From: Nonomuraea candida
Lineage (GTDB): Bacteria > Actinomycetota > Actinomycetes > Streptosporangiales > Streptosporangiaceae
Direction: 5' to 3'
Assembly (NCBI RefSeq): GCF_000725485.1
Contig: NZ_JOAG01000039.1
Span: forward strand, 17,510-81,509
DNA length: 64,000 bases
Both the position numbers and the translations under genes were made by a program. A model generated the notes under the pieces. It did not search any database, had not been told where the DNA came from, and was given only the letters and a program-made list of their open reading frames with translations. Below are positions 23,437 to 32,297 of the stretch, one piece after another (the first letter of the stretch is position 1; each line of letters begins with the position of its first letter).

Positions 23437-25273
23437 TGTCGATCACGTCCTGGATGACTCCGGCCAGCTCCTCGGCCTTGAACGGGAGCCCGCGCACACG
23501 GTTGTAGCTGATCACGTCGACGAGGTAGCGCGCCCGCAGCAGCAGGGCGAGCTGGCCGAGGTTGATCTCGGGCAGCAGGACCTTGTCGTAGCGCTTGAGC
23601 ACCTCGCCGGTGTTGGCCGGCAGCGGGTTGAGGTGGCGCAGGTGGGCCTGGGCGACCTTGCCGCCGGCGCGCCTGATCCGCCGGACGGCGGCGGCGATCG
23701 GCCCGTACGTCGAACCCCAGCCGAGGACCAGCACCTTCGCCTCGCCGTCGGGGTCGTCCACGTCGAGGTCGGGGACGTCGATGCCGGCGATCTTGGCGGC
23801 CCGGGTGCGGACCATCAGGTCGTGGTTGTCGGGGTCGTAGGAGATGTTGCCGGTGCCGTCGGCCTTCTCGATGCCGCCGATGCGGTGTTCGAGCCCGGCG
23901 GTGCCGGGGACGGCCCACGGGCGGGCGAGGGTCTCGGCGTCCCGCTGGTAGGGCAGGAACGCGCCGTCCGCGCCGTTGGGCTCGGTGGTGAACTCCTGCG
24001 AGATGTCGGGCAGGTCGGAGACCTCGGGCAGGCGCCACGGCTCGGAGCCGTTGGCCAGGTAGCCGTCGGACAGCAGCATGACCGGGGTGCGGTATTTCAC
24101 CGCGATCCTGGCCGCCTCGACCGCCGCGTCGAAACAGTCGCTCGGCGACATCGGCGCCACGATCGGCACCGGCGACTCGCCGTTGCGGCCGAACATGGCC
24201 ATCAGCAGGTCGGTCTGCTCGGTCTTGGTCGGCATGCCGGTGCTCGGGCCGGCCCGCTGCACGTCGACCACGATCAGCGGCAGCTCGGTCGTGACCGCGA
24301 GACCGATCGTCTCCGACTTCAGCGCCACGCCGGGACCGCTCGTCGTGGTCACGCCCAGCGCGCCGCCGAACGCGGCCCCCAGCGCCGCGCCGACGCCCGC
24401 GATCTCGTCCTCCGCCTGGAAGGTGCGGATGCCGAACCGCTTGTGCTTCGACAGCTCGTGCAGGATGTCGCTGGCCGGGGTGATCGGGTAGGAGCCCAGG
24501 AACAGCGGCAGCTTCGCCTGCACGCTCGCGGCGATCAGTCCGTACGCCAGCGCCTGGTTGCCCGAGATGTTGCGATAGACGCCGGGCGCGAGCTGCGCGG
24601 GCTTGACCTCGTAGGAGACCGAGAACGACTCGGTCGTCTCCCCGTAGTTCCAGCCCGCCTGGAAGGCGGCGATGTTGGCCTTGGCCAGGTCGGGCTTCTT
24701 GGCGAACTTCTGCTCGAGGAACTTGATCGTCTGCTCGGTCGGGCGGTGGTAGAGCCACGACAGCAGGCCGAGGGCGAACATGTTCTTCGAGCGCTCGGCG
24801 TCCTTCTTGGACAGGTCGAAGTTCTCCAGCGCCTTGACCGTGAGCGAGGTCAGCGGCACCGCGTGCAGGCGCCACTCGCTGAGCGAGTCGTCCTCCAGCG
24901 GATTGGCGTCGTAGCCGACCTTCTGCAGGTTGCGCTTGGTGAACTCGTCGGTGTTGGCGATGATGTCCGCGCCCCTGGGCAGGTCGCCCAGGTTGGCCTT
25001 GAGCGCGGCCGGGTTCATCGCCACGAGCACGTTGGGGGCGTCGCCGGGCGTCAGGATGTCGTGGTCGGCGAAGTGAAGCTGGAAGCTGGACACGCCGGGC
25101 AGGGTGCCTGCGGGCGCGCGGATCTCGGCGGGGAAGTTGGGAAGCGTCGACAGGTCGTTGCCGAACTCCGCCGTCCCCGCGGTGAAGCGGTCACCGGTGA
25201 GCTGCATGCCGTCGCCGGAGTCGCCGGCGAATCTGATGATCACGCGGTCGAGTTGCCGGACCTGCTTCGTCAC
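23429..25273 (-). CDS. korA: 2-oxoacid:ferredoxin oxidoreductase, alpha (gamma-alpha fused) subunit
   Basis: 614 aa. Residues about 12-190 form the gamma domain (RFAGDSGDGMQLTGDRF), followed by the alpha domain with FLGSYPITPASDILHEL, TFQAEDEIAGVGAALGA, TTTSGPGVALKSE and a C-terminal transketolase-like part. This fusion is the form typical of actinobacteria. GTG start at 25273 follows AGGAGGA. It lies next to a complex I cluster that lacks the NADH-binding subunits, so its reduced ferredoxin may feed that complex. Confidence 0.92.
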   Translation of the reverse strand: MTKQVRQLDRVIIRFAGDSGDGMQLTGDRFTAGTAEFGNDLSTLPNFPAEIRAPAGTLPGVSSFQLHFADHDILTPGDAPNVLVAMNPAALKANLGDLPRGADIIANTDEFTKRNLQKVGYDANPLEDDSLSEWRLHAVPLTSLTVKALENFDLSKKDAERSKNMFALGLLSWLYHRPTEQTIKFLEQKFAKKPDLAKANIAAFQAGWNYGETTESFSVSYEVKPAQLAPGVYRNISGNQALAYGLIAASVQAKLPLFLGSYPITPASDILHELSKHKRFGIRTFQAEDEIAGVGAALGAAFGGALGVTTTSGPGVALKSETIGLAVTTELPLIVVDVQRAGPSTGMPTKTEQTDLLMAMFGRNGESPVPIVAPMSPSDCFDAAVEAARIAVKYRTPVMLLSDGYLANGSEPWRLPEVSDLPDISQEFTTEPNGADGAFLPYQRDAETLARPWAVPGTAGLEHRIGGIEKADGTGNISYDPDNHDLMVRTRAAKIAGIDVPDLDVDDPDGEAKVLVLGWGSTYGPIAAAVRRIRRAGGKVAQAHLRHLNPLPANTGEVLKRYDKVLLPEINLGQLALLLRARYLVDVISYNRVRGLPFKAEELAGVIQDVIDSD

Positions 25274-25521
25274 AGCTCAGTCCTCCTCGACGCGCCAATG
25301 CGCGGTTGCTTCGGGCGCGTTCTCTGTTTCCATGCTAGATCCTCGGAAGGTCACGCGTTTGCATGCCGCGCAAAGCGGGTAAACGCGGGCGGAGTCAGTC
25401 AGGGTGAGGTGGGAGAACGACGACACAGCCCGGACGCGAGCCTGCAGAGGTCTACATGCAGGCGGGCGAACAGGACGGTTCGGGTCACGAGCGCCAACTA
25501 TACGTCCCCCCAACACGTGTG

Positions 25522-26994
25522 CTAGGTCAGGGGCTGCCTACGTGGCAGCCCGTTTCCTGACTCGTACAGGCGTCCGGCCTGCATCCCCGCAGAGCCGTAC
25601 AACTCAGCAACGGTCACGAAGCTGTAACCCTTCCCGCGCAACTGTTTGAGGATGTCCGGAACCGCGTCCACGGTTTCCCGCCGAATGTCGTGCATAAGAA
25701 TGATCGCACCTGGGCGGGCTTCCCGCACAGTCCGGCCGGCGATGTCGCGCGCCGTGCCGCCGTGCCGGTCCTTGGCGTCGACATCCCAGTTGACCAGCGA
25801 CGACCCCATGTTCCGCGTGACGTTGCGCAGCTGCCGGCTCACGGCGCCGTACGGCGGACGCACCAGCGTCGGCGTCTGCCCGATGACCGCCGACACCACG
25901 TCCTTGGTCCTGTCGAGCGAGTCGGCGATTTTGCTGCTGCCCTGTTTCGACAGGTCCTTATGGTCCCAGCTGTGATTGCCGACGAGGTGGCCCTCCTCGC
26001 TCATCCGGCGCAGCAGCGCCGGCTGCGCGGCCGCGTTGCTGCCGAGGACGAAGAACGTGGCCCGCGCCCGCTCCTTCGCCAGCAGGTCGAGCAGCCGCCC
26101 GGTGTCGGGCCCCGGCCCGTCGTCGAACGTCAGCGCGACGCACTTGGCCCGCGCGCAGTCCACGCTCCCGGCCCGGTTGCTGACGGCGTCGGGGCTGCGG
26201 GTGGGGGTGAAGTGGGGCACCTCGTCGGCCGCCGCGCCGCCGGCCGACTCCCGCACGCTCTCCTGCGCCCGCCGGCCCAGGGGGGACAGCAGCGGCTCGA
26301 CCCGGGCCGCCCGCACCGCCACCGCCAGCCGGCCGAGCGAGCACGGCCCGAGCTGGCAGTCGTCGAACTCGACGACGAGGTCCCCGTCGCGGTTGAACGC
26401 CATCGAGTCGAACGTGTCGCCCTCGGCCGTCACCCGGTCGGCCTGGGGCCCGCGATCCCGCAGCTCCGCCTTGACCAGCACCGCGAGCCGCCGCAGCGCC
26501 GGCTCGCCCGCCAGCAGGCCCGTGGAGTCCACGGCCTTGCCCTCGCGCGGGTCGTACCAGTACGTGCGCGTGGAGTTGCCCCAGCTCTCGTGCAGGTACT
26601 CGCCGGTGCGCAGGCGGACCGCGACGGCCTTGGAGGAGGCGGCGGCGAGCTGCCAGTCCACGTTCAGCTCGGGGCGGGGCGTGACGGGGTCCGCGCTTTC
26701 GGTGCGGTCGCGGAAGTCCTTGAGCTGCCGCTCGGCCTGGGCGCGCAGGGCGCGGTTGAGCGCGGTGGCGCCGGCGAACTCGGGATAGTTGATGTGCACG
26801 TACCGGCTGCCCGGGTCGTCGTCGGTCAGCGTCTCGGTGGACAGGCCGACGACGGTCGCCGGGTCGACGAAGTCGATCAGCGTCGGCTCGGCCGGCACCA
26901 TGAGGCCCCGCTCGGGGGCGGCGGCGGCCATTCCGCATCCGGAGGCCGAGAGGGCCAGCAGGGCAACCCCGGAGACGAAACGCGACTTGTGCAT
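25522..26994 (-). CDS. Polysaccharide deacetylase lipoprotein (NodB domain)
   Basis: 490 aa. N-terminal signal ending in LSASGC, a probable lipobox, so the protein is likely anchored outside the membrane. Residues about 40-270 form an RsiV/DUF3298-like domain. The C-terminal NodB domain has all five motifs: TFDDGP, HSWDH, RPPYGA, NWDVDAKD and ILMHD. It should remove acetyl groups from peptidoglycan or another wall glycan. ATG at 26994. The gene stands alone on the minus strand, divergent from nuoA. Confidence 0.88.
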   Translation of the reverse strand: MHKSRFVSGVALLALSASGCGMAAAAPERGLMVPAEPTLIDFVDPATVVGLSTETLTDDDPGSRYVHINYPEFAGATALNRALRAQAERQLKDFRDRTESADPVTPRPELNVDWQLAAASSKAVAVRLRTGEYLHESWGNSTRTYWYDPREGKAVDSTGLLAGEPALRRLAVLVKAELRDRGPQADRVTAEGDTFDSMAFNRDGDLVVEFDDCQLGPCSLGRLAVAVRAARVEPLLSPLGRRAQESVRESAGGAAADEVPHFTPTRSPDAVSNRAGSVDCARAKCVALTFDDGPGPDTGRLLDLLAKERARATFFVLGSNAAAQPALLRRMSEEGHLVGNHSWDHKDLSKQGSSKIADSLDRTKDVVSAVIGQTPTLVRPPYGAVSRQLRNVTRNMGSSLVNWDVDAKDRHGGTARDIAGRTVREARPGAIILMHDIRRETVDAVPDILKQLRGKGYSFVTVAELYGSAGMQAGRLYESGNGLPRRQPLT

Positions 26995-27070
26995 GGATGT
27001 CAGAGTATGGTGCCGATCTTCCGCTTTACCCCGATTTTGTGTGATAGGGCCGGAGCCTTTGACCGCTCTG

Positions 27071-27100
27071 GGTAACCGGGCCGCGCCGGGTTACGATCAC
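27071..27100 (+). promoter_or_regulatory. Possible promoter of the same type upstream of nuoA
   Basis: GGTAAC (27071-27076), 18-bp spacer, GATCAC (27095-27100), ending 3 bp before the nuoA ATG. It matches the polysaccharide-cluster motif but is so close to the start codon that the transcript would be leaderless or nearly so. It may be a chance match. Confidence 0.3.
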
Positions 27101-27103
27101 GGC

Positions 27104-27475
27104 ATGGACGGCTACTTCGGGTCGTACGCGCTCGTCGCCGCACTGCTCGCCATCGGCGTCGCCATCGTGGCCGGCGCCCTGTTCGCCAACCGCCTCCTGC
27201 GCCCGTCCCGGCCCACGCCGGAGAAGCTGACCACGTACGAGTGCGGGGTCGATCCCGTCGGGGAGGGCTGGGCGCAGTCCCAGGTGCGCTACTACGTCTT
27301 CACCTACCTCTATGTCGTGTTCGCCGTGGACGCCGTCTTCCTGTTCCCCTGGGCCACGGTCTTCGACGCGCCCGGCTACGGGCTGGCGACGCTCATGGAG
27401 ATGTTCGTCTTCCTGGGCTTCATCGCGCTGGGCATCCTGTACGCCTGGCGCAAGCGCGTCCTGACCTGGACCTGA
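27104..27475 (+). CDS. nuoA: NADH-quinone oxidoreductase subunit A
   Basis: 123 aa with three membrane helices. KLTTYECGVDPVGEGWAQSQVRYY-type sequence, including the conserved loop Cys, identifies NuoA, and the third helix carries the MEMFVFLGFIALG segment. It is a small proton-pumping-arm subunit of complex I. It starts a cluster of short (NADH-module-less) complex I genes, interrupted immediately by a degenerate M48-like gene. Confidence 0.93.
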   Translation: MDGYFGSYALVAALLAIGVAIVAGALFANRLLRPSRPTPEKLTTYECGVDPVGEGWAQSQVRYYVFTYLYVVFAVDAVFLFPWATVFDAPGYGLATLMEMFVFLGFIALGILYAWRKRVLTWT

Positions 27476-27578
27476 CGCGCGCCCGCTCCATCCGCTGCCC
27501 GGGCCTGTCCGGGCGCCCTGATCGCGCCGGGTCCGTCCGTTATCCGAGTGTGCCCGGGGTCTGGCACTTTGCTGTGCC

Positions 27579-28067
27579 ATGTCCGCCACTTGCCCCGAGT
27601 GCGCCCAGCCCTTGAAGCCGGCGCCTCCGTACCCCGTGTGGTGCATGTCGTGCGACTGGAACGTCCTGCCGGTGCGCGGGCTCATGGTGCTGCTGGAGCT
27701 GCTGCTCTACCGGTCGTCGCAGCGGGCCGAGTACCGGGCGGACGAGCTGGGGGCCCGGGTCGCGGGCGTGCCCGGCATGGTCGCGCTGCTCGACGCCCTG
27801 GACACCCGCGCGTACTCCGCCGCCCGCTTCCTGGAGACCAGCGCCCACACCGTGCGGCCCGAGGAGATGTGGACGGCGCTGCGCGGGGCCGTGGACGCCG
27901 TGCCCGGCTTCGAGACCGAACGCCGCCGCCGGGCGGCCCGGCTGGAGAAGCTGCGGGTGGACCAGACGCACCCGGCCACGTACCTGCGGATGGAGTGGGT
28001 GGCCGGCCTGCCGTACGAGGAGGTGGGGGCCGACGCTCCCCACCGAGATTCCTTGCCTTACCTGTGA
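27579..28067 (+). CDS. Degenerate M48-like zinc-ribbon protein lacking HEXXH
   Basis: 162 aa. The N-terminus is a zinc ribbon (CPECAQP ... WCMSCDWNV) of the type that precedes M48 metallopeptidase domains in actinomycetes. It joins directly to a segment like the C-terminal third of such peptidases ([18 protein letters not shown], then [11 protein letters not shown]). The central part with the membrane helices and the HEXXH zinc site is absent. This looks like an internal deletion that kept the frame. It may be an inactive relic or a small zinc-binding protein; the frame is open and reads well, so it could still be expressed. Confidence 0.55.
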   Translation: MSATCPECAQPLKPAPPYPVWCMSCDWNVLPVRGLMVLLELLLYRSSQRAEYRADELGARVAGVPGMVALLDALDTRAYSAARFLETSAHTVRPEEMWTALRGAVDAVPGFETERRRRAARLEKLRVDQTHPATYLRMEWVAGLPYEEVGADAPHRDSLPYL

Positions 28068-28086
28068 TCCGCGCGAGAATGTCCAT

Positions 28087-28677
28087 ATGGCAGCAACGGA
28101 TCTCCCGATGCCCACCGTGGGCCCGATCTCCCGGTTGGCCCCCAAACCCATGCGTTTCGTGCTCAACTGGGGCCGCCGCTACTCGCTGTGGGTGTTCAAC
28201 TTCGGGCTGGCCTGCTGCGCCATCGAGTTCATCGCGGCCTCCACGAGCCGGCACGACTTCATCCGCTTCGGCGTGATCCCGTTCGCGAACGGCCCCAGGC
28301 AGGCCGACCTCATGATCGTCTCGGGCACGGTCACCGACAAGATGGCCCCGGCCGTGAAGCGTCTCTACGAGCAGATGCCCGACCCCAAATACGTGATCTC
28401 GTTCGGCGCCTGCTCCAACACCGGCGGGCCGTACTGGGACTCCTACTGCGTCACCAACGGCGTGGACCAGATCATCCCCGTCGACGTCTACGTCCCCGGC
28501 TGCCCGCCCCGGCCCGAGGCGCTGCTGTACGGCATCACCAAGCTCCAGGAGAAGATCGCCGGCGAGAGGCTGAGCGACCGCTACGTCTGGTCCCGCTCCC
28601 ACGAGTCCCCCACCGCCCCGGAGCCGCCCGCCGGCCCCGGCGGGCCGTCGCAGCAGAAGCCGGAGCTGGAGGCATGA
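28087..28677 (+). CDS. nuoB: NADH-quinone oxidoreductase subunit B
   Basis: 196 aa. The [4Fe-4S] N2 ligands are in [10 protein letters not shown] (adjacent Cys pair), [10 protein letters not shown] and [15 protein letters not shown]. This subunit passes electrons to menaquinone at the NuoB/NuoD interface. The last about 30 residues are a Pro/Glu-rich tail. The stop overlaps the nuoC ATG (28674-28677). Confidence 0.95.
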   Translation: MAATDLPMPTVGPISRLAPKPMRFVLNWGRRYSLWVFNFGLACCAIEFIAASTSRHDFIRFGVIPFANGPRQADLMIVSGTVTDKMAPAVKRLYEQMPDPKYVISFGACSNTGGPYWDSYCVTNGVDQIIPVDVYVPGCPPRPEALLYGITKLQEKIAGERLSDRYVWSRSHESPTAPEPPAGPGGPSQQKPELEA

Positions 28678-29270
28678 GCGGCCACGACGGGCACGTCGGC
28701 CACGACGGGCACGACGGGCACGACGGGCTCGCGGGCATTCCCGGGCGCTTCGGCGACGACCGCGTCCAGATCACCGAGTCCTACGGCGACACCACGCTCG
28801 ACGTCGCCCCCGCCGACTGGATCGAGCTGCTCACCCACGTCCGCGACGACCTCGGCTACGCCTTCTTCGACTGGCTGACCGGTGTGGACGAGCCTCCCGA
28901 CGCCTTCGCCGTCGTGGCCCACGTCTACAACCCGGCCGCGGGCCGGCGCCTGCTCCTGCGCACCCGCGTGCCCCGCGACGACCCGCGCCTGCCCTCCGCC
29001 GTGCCCGTCTACCGGGGCGCGAACTGGCACGAACGCGAGACGTACGAGATGTTCGGCGTGATCTTCGACGACCACCCCAACCTCGTGCCCCTGCTCCTGC
29101 CCGACGGTTTCGAAGGGCACCCGCTGCGCAAGGACTTCATCCTGGCCGCCCGCGTCGCCAAGCCCTGGCCCGGCGCGAAGGAGCCGGGGGAGTCGGGCCA
29201 CGGCGCGCCGAGCCGCCGCAAGACGCTTCCACCCGGAGTACCGGCCGACTGGGGGCCACCCGATGCTTGA
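28674..29270 (+). CDS. nuoC: NADH-quinone oxidoreductase subunit C
   Basis: 198 aa 30-kDa-type subunit. The signature is [26 protein letters not shown], and EGHPLRKDF closes the domain. It is not fused to NuoD. An unusual N-terminus holds a His/Asp/Gly repeat ([16 protein letters not shown]) that could bind metal. It is coupled to nuoB and overlaps nuoH by 8 bp. NuoD normally follows nuoC but is missing here. Confidence 0.92.
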   Translation: MSGHDGHVGHDGHDGHDGLAGIPGRFGDDRVQITESYGDTTLDVAPADWIELLTHVRDDLGYAFFDWLTGVDEPPDAFAVVAHVYNPAAGRRLLLRTRVPRDDPRLPSAVPVYRGANWHERETYEMFGVIFDDHPNLVPLLLPDGFEGHPLRKDFILAARVAKPWPGAKEPGESGHGAPSRRKTLPPGVPADWGPPDA

Positions 29271-30204
29271 AGTGGTGCTGAGCTTCGTCGTCATCCTCGT
29301 CGTGTTCCTGGTGCTCCCCCTGATCGTGGGACAGACCGAGCACAAGGTCATGGCCCACATGCAGTCCCGCCTCGGCCCGATGTACGCCGGTGGCTTCCAC
29401 GGCTGGGCGCAGCTCATCGCCGACGGCGTGAAGTTCGCACAGAAGGAGGACATCATCCCGGCCGCGGCCGACCGCCGCATCTTCATGATCGCCCCGGGCG
29501 TGGCGCTGGTCCCGTACCTGCTGGTGCTGATCGTCATCCCCATCGACCGCGACCGCGTCGCGGTGAACCTCGACCTCGGCCTCTTCTTCGTCCTCGCCGT
29601 GATGGGCGTCGGCGTGCTGGGCTCGATCATGGCGGGCTGGGCGTCGGCCAACAAATACTCCGTGCTCGGCGGCATGCGCTCCGCGGCCCAGCTCATGTCG
29701 TACGAGCTGCCGCTCGTCCTGGCCGCCTCCTCGGTCGCCATGGCGGCGGGCACTCTGTCGCTCCCCGGCATCGTCGAGGCCTGGCAGTGGTGGTGGCTGC
29801 CCTGGCAGGCGATCGGCGGCGTCGTCTTCTTCCTGGCCGGCCTGGCCGAGCTGCGCCGCCCGCCGTTCGACATGCCGATCGCCGAGTCCGAGATCATCAT
29901 GGGCCCGATGACCGAGTACACCGGCATGCGCTTCGCGCTCTTCATGCTCTCGGAGTACGTCGGGATCGTCGTGTTGTCGTTCCTGACCACCGTGCTGTTC
30001 CTGGGCGGCTGGCAGGGCCCGTTCCTGGCGGGCTGGATCTGGACCCTGCTGAAGGTCTTCCTGCTGGCCTTCGTGGTCATCTGGCTCCGGGTCACCTACC
30101 CGCGGCTCCGCGAGGACCAGCTCCAGAAGCTCGCCTGGGCGGTCCTCGTGCCCCTGGCCCTCGTACAGCTCGCGCTCACCGGCGTCGTCAAGGTCCTCAT
30201 CTGA
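29263..30204 (+). CDS. nuoH: NADH-quinone oxidoreductase subunit H
   Basis: 313 aa, eight hydrophobic segments. GQTEHKVMAHMQSRLGPMYAG, DGVKFAQKEDIIP and the quinone-site loop AELRRPPFDMPIAESEI are diagnostic of NuoH. It forms the quinone cavity with NuoB and NuoD. It is the last gene of the first nuo block; nuoI is about 5.4 kb further on. Confidence 0.95.
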   Translation: MLEVVLSFVVILVVFLVLPLIVGQTEHKVMAHMQSRLGPMYAGGFHGWAQLIADGVKFAQKEDIIPAAADRRIFMIAPGVALVPYLLVLIVIPIDRDRVAVNLDLGLFFVLAVMGVGVLGSIMAGWASANKYSVLGGMRSAAQLMSYELPLVLAASSVAMAAGTLSLPGIVEAWQWWWLPWQAIGGVVFFLAGLAELRRPPFDMPIAESEIIMGPMTEYTGMRFALFMLSEYVGIVVLSFLTTVLFLGGWQGPFLAGWIWTLLKVFLLAFVVIWLRVTYPRLREDQLQKLAWAVLVPLALVQLALTGVVKVLI

Positions 30205-30317
30205 ACCCGGGGCTTCGGCCGGCGGGGGCGTTCCCCGGAAACCTTATTCCCGCTTTATTCGTCATAAGTGGGCAAGGGGCGCTTTAGGGGCTAGATGATT
30301 TCCGGGGGTTCAGGCGA

Positions 30318-31271
30318 GTGGACCAACTCCGACCGATCGCCGGCGCGACAAAGGGCGGCAGACGTCCGAAAACAGTCCTGACCTGCGATCGCGGAACACT
30401 CACCGTCACCGACCACGCCTCGGGCGAGTCCCGCACCGTGACCCCGGCCCGCCTTTACCACTACCGCGTCAAACGAACGTCGTCCGCCAAGGGCGGGCAG
30501 CGCCTGCACGGCCTGGCCGCCCTGGACGCCGACGGCCTCGTCCTCCTCGACCTCCCGGGCGAGTGGTACGGGAAAGACCTGCGGAGATTCGCGGACAGGG
30601 CCGGAATCCCGCTGGAGGACGCCCGCGAGTACGCCTCCCGGCCGGTCCGCGTCGCCCTCGCGTCCCGCGCCCCGGGCTGGCGGCGCATCCGCGGCCTCCG
30701 GGCCCCCTCCGCGGGCGCGTGGCGCAAACCGGTCGGCATCTGCCTGGCCGTCGCGGGCGCGGCCCTGATGGCGTATTTCATCTCCATGGGGATGTGGGCC
30801 GCGTGGCGCGGGTTGTCGATGGCCGGCCGATTGGTTCTCGATCTGCTCGACGCGAAATGGTTCCTGGCGCTGTTCAGCCCTGCCCTGCTCGTCTTCCGCC
30901 CTCTTGTGGTGAAATTCCACCGCATACGCGTCAGAAAGGGCCTGGTCCTCGGCCCGCACGGCGGCCCGGGTCTCACCATGGGAGCACGCAACGTCCTCCA
31001 GGTCACGCAGGGCAAGGAGGTCCTGGACGAGGTGCGCATGGGCCGGGCGTACGGCCGGGCCTTCCGGCTCCTCCTCTACCGCTTCGAGCATCTGACCGGG
31101 CTGGCCGTCCTCGACTCCCAGGACCGCGTCCTCCACCACCTCCCCGGCCCCTGGTCCCCGGAGGAGGCCGACCGGTTCGCGAAACGCCACGAACTCCTGC
31201 TGGCCGTCCACCGGGTGTCCCGCGAGGAGTACCTCGCCCTGACCCGGAACGCTCGGGAAGCCACCCCTTGA
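30318..31271 (+). CDS. Membrane protein with duplicated cytoplasmic module
   Basis: 317 aa, family not recognised. Two central helices (about 138-162 and 181-200) separate two related soluble halves: ALDADGLVLLDLPGEW ... RFADRAGI near residue 67 and VLDSQDRVLHHLPGPW ... RFAKRHEL near residue 264. The halves could be PH-like sensory modules on the same side of the membrane. GTG start at 30318. The C-terminal codons LTRNAREATP are the first copy of a 30-bp repeat that continues beyond the stop. It has no link to complex I function. Confidence 0.6.
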   Translation: MDQLRPIAGATKGGRRPKTVLTCDRGTLTVTDHASGESRTVTPARLYHYRVKRTSSAKGGQRLHGLAALDADGLVLLDLPGEWYGKDLRRFADRAGIPLEDAREYASRPVRVALASRAPGWRRIRGLRAPSAGAWRKPVGICLAVAGAALMAYFISMGMWAAWRGLSMAGRLVLDLLDAKWFLALFSPALLVFRPLVVKFHRIRVRKGLVLGPHGGPGLTMGARNVLQVTQGKEVLDEVRMGRAYGRAFRLLLYRFEHLTGLAVLDSQDRVLHHLPGPWSPEEADRFAKRHELLLAVHRVSREEYLALTRNAREATP

Positions 31272-31327
31272 CCCGGAACGCTCGGGAAGTCACCCCCCTG
31301 ACCAGGAACGTTCGGGAAGCCACCCCT
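31240..31327 (+). repeat. About 30-bp direct repeat, three copies
   Basis: Three head-to-tail copies (31240-31268, 31269-31298, 31299-31326) sharing GGAACG(C/T)TCGGGAAG. The first encodes the end of the upstream protein; the others lie in the intergenic space before the ABC transporter genes. Function unknown. Confidence 0.8.
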
Positions 31328-31571
31328 GATCAGCAGCCCTCGCAGCCGCGGCCACCCGCGCCTCACCGAGACCGCCCGAGGCATGGCCCCCGTTCGCAGG
31401 CGACAGAACACCGCACCACCCCAGCAGTCCTCTTGGGGAGAGCCGGAAGCCCAGGGGAGCGAGGTGAGCCAGAGGGCGAGGCGGGGGTATGGAGAGACAG
31501 GGGGTGCGTCAGGGGTTGATCAGGGGGATGCCGGATGTTCGCCGGGGGTGATCGTCAACAGACTCGTGATC

Positions 31572-32297
31572 ATGAATGACAGCGCGGTCCTCCTTCAGGA
31601 AGTGACCAGGACATACGGCAGAGGCGCCACAGAGGTCGCCGCGCTCCGCCAGGTCACCATCGGCTTCCCGAAGGGCAGCTTCACGGCCGTCATGGGGCCC
31701 TCGGGCTCGGGGAAGAGCACGCTGCTCCAGTGCGCCTCGGGGCTGGACCGCCCCCAGTCGGGCGCCGTCCGCATCGCCGGGGACGACATCACCCGCCTGC
31801 CGGAGAAGGAGCTGGCCGTGCTCCGCCGCGACCGGATCGGCGTCATCTTCCAGGCGTTCAACCTGGTGCCGTCACTGACCGCCTGGCAGAACGTGATCCT
31901 CCCGAGCCGCCTGGCCCGGCGCCGGCCAGACCCGGCGCACGTGCGTACGCTGCTGCACCGCGTCGGCCTGGCGGGACGAGAGGGACACCGCCCGGCGCAG
32001 CTCTCCGGCGGCCAGCAGCAGCGGGTGGCGATCGCCCGCGCGCTGCTCGGCAGGCCGGAGGTGCTCTTCGCCGACGAGCCGACGGGCGCGCTCGACCGCG
32101 GCACCGGCCACGACGTGCTGGCGCTGCTGCGCGAGGCGGTCGACGGGTTCGGGCAGACGGTCGTGATGGTCACGCACGATCCCGAGGCCGCCGCCCGGGC
32201 CGACACGGTGGTGTTCCTGACCGACGGGCGCATCGTGGACGTGCTCGACCGGCCCTCGCCCGACCAGATCGGGCTCCGGCTGGGCGGACGCCGATGA
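31572..32297 (+). CDS. ABC transporter ATP-binding protein (MacB/LolD type)
   Basis: 241 aa. Walker A GPSGSGKST, Q-loop FQAFNLVPSL, signature LSGGQQQR, Walker B VLFADEPTGALD and the switch His in VTHDPEAA. This is the soluble partner of FtsX-like permeases that export peptides or lipids or act in resistance. ATG at 31572; in-frame GTGs at 31548 and 31566 are possible. Its stop overlaps the permease ATG (32294-32297). Confidence 0.85.
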   Translation: MNDSAVLLQEVTRTYGRGATEVAALRQVTIGFPKGSFTAVMGPSGSGKSTLLQCASGLDRPQSGAVRIAGDDITRLPEKELAVLRRDRIGVIFQAFNLVPSLTAWQNVILPSRLARRRPDPAHVRTLLHRVGLAGREGHRPAQLSGGQQQRVAIARALLGRPEVLFADEPTGALDRGTGHDVLALLREAVDGFGQTVVMVTHDPEAAARADTVVFLTDGRIVDVLDRPSPDQIGLRLGGRR

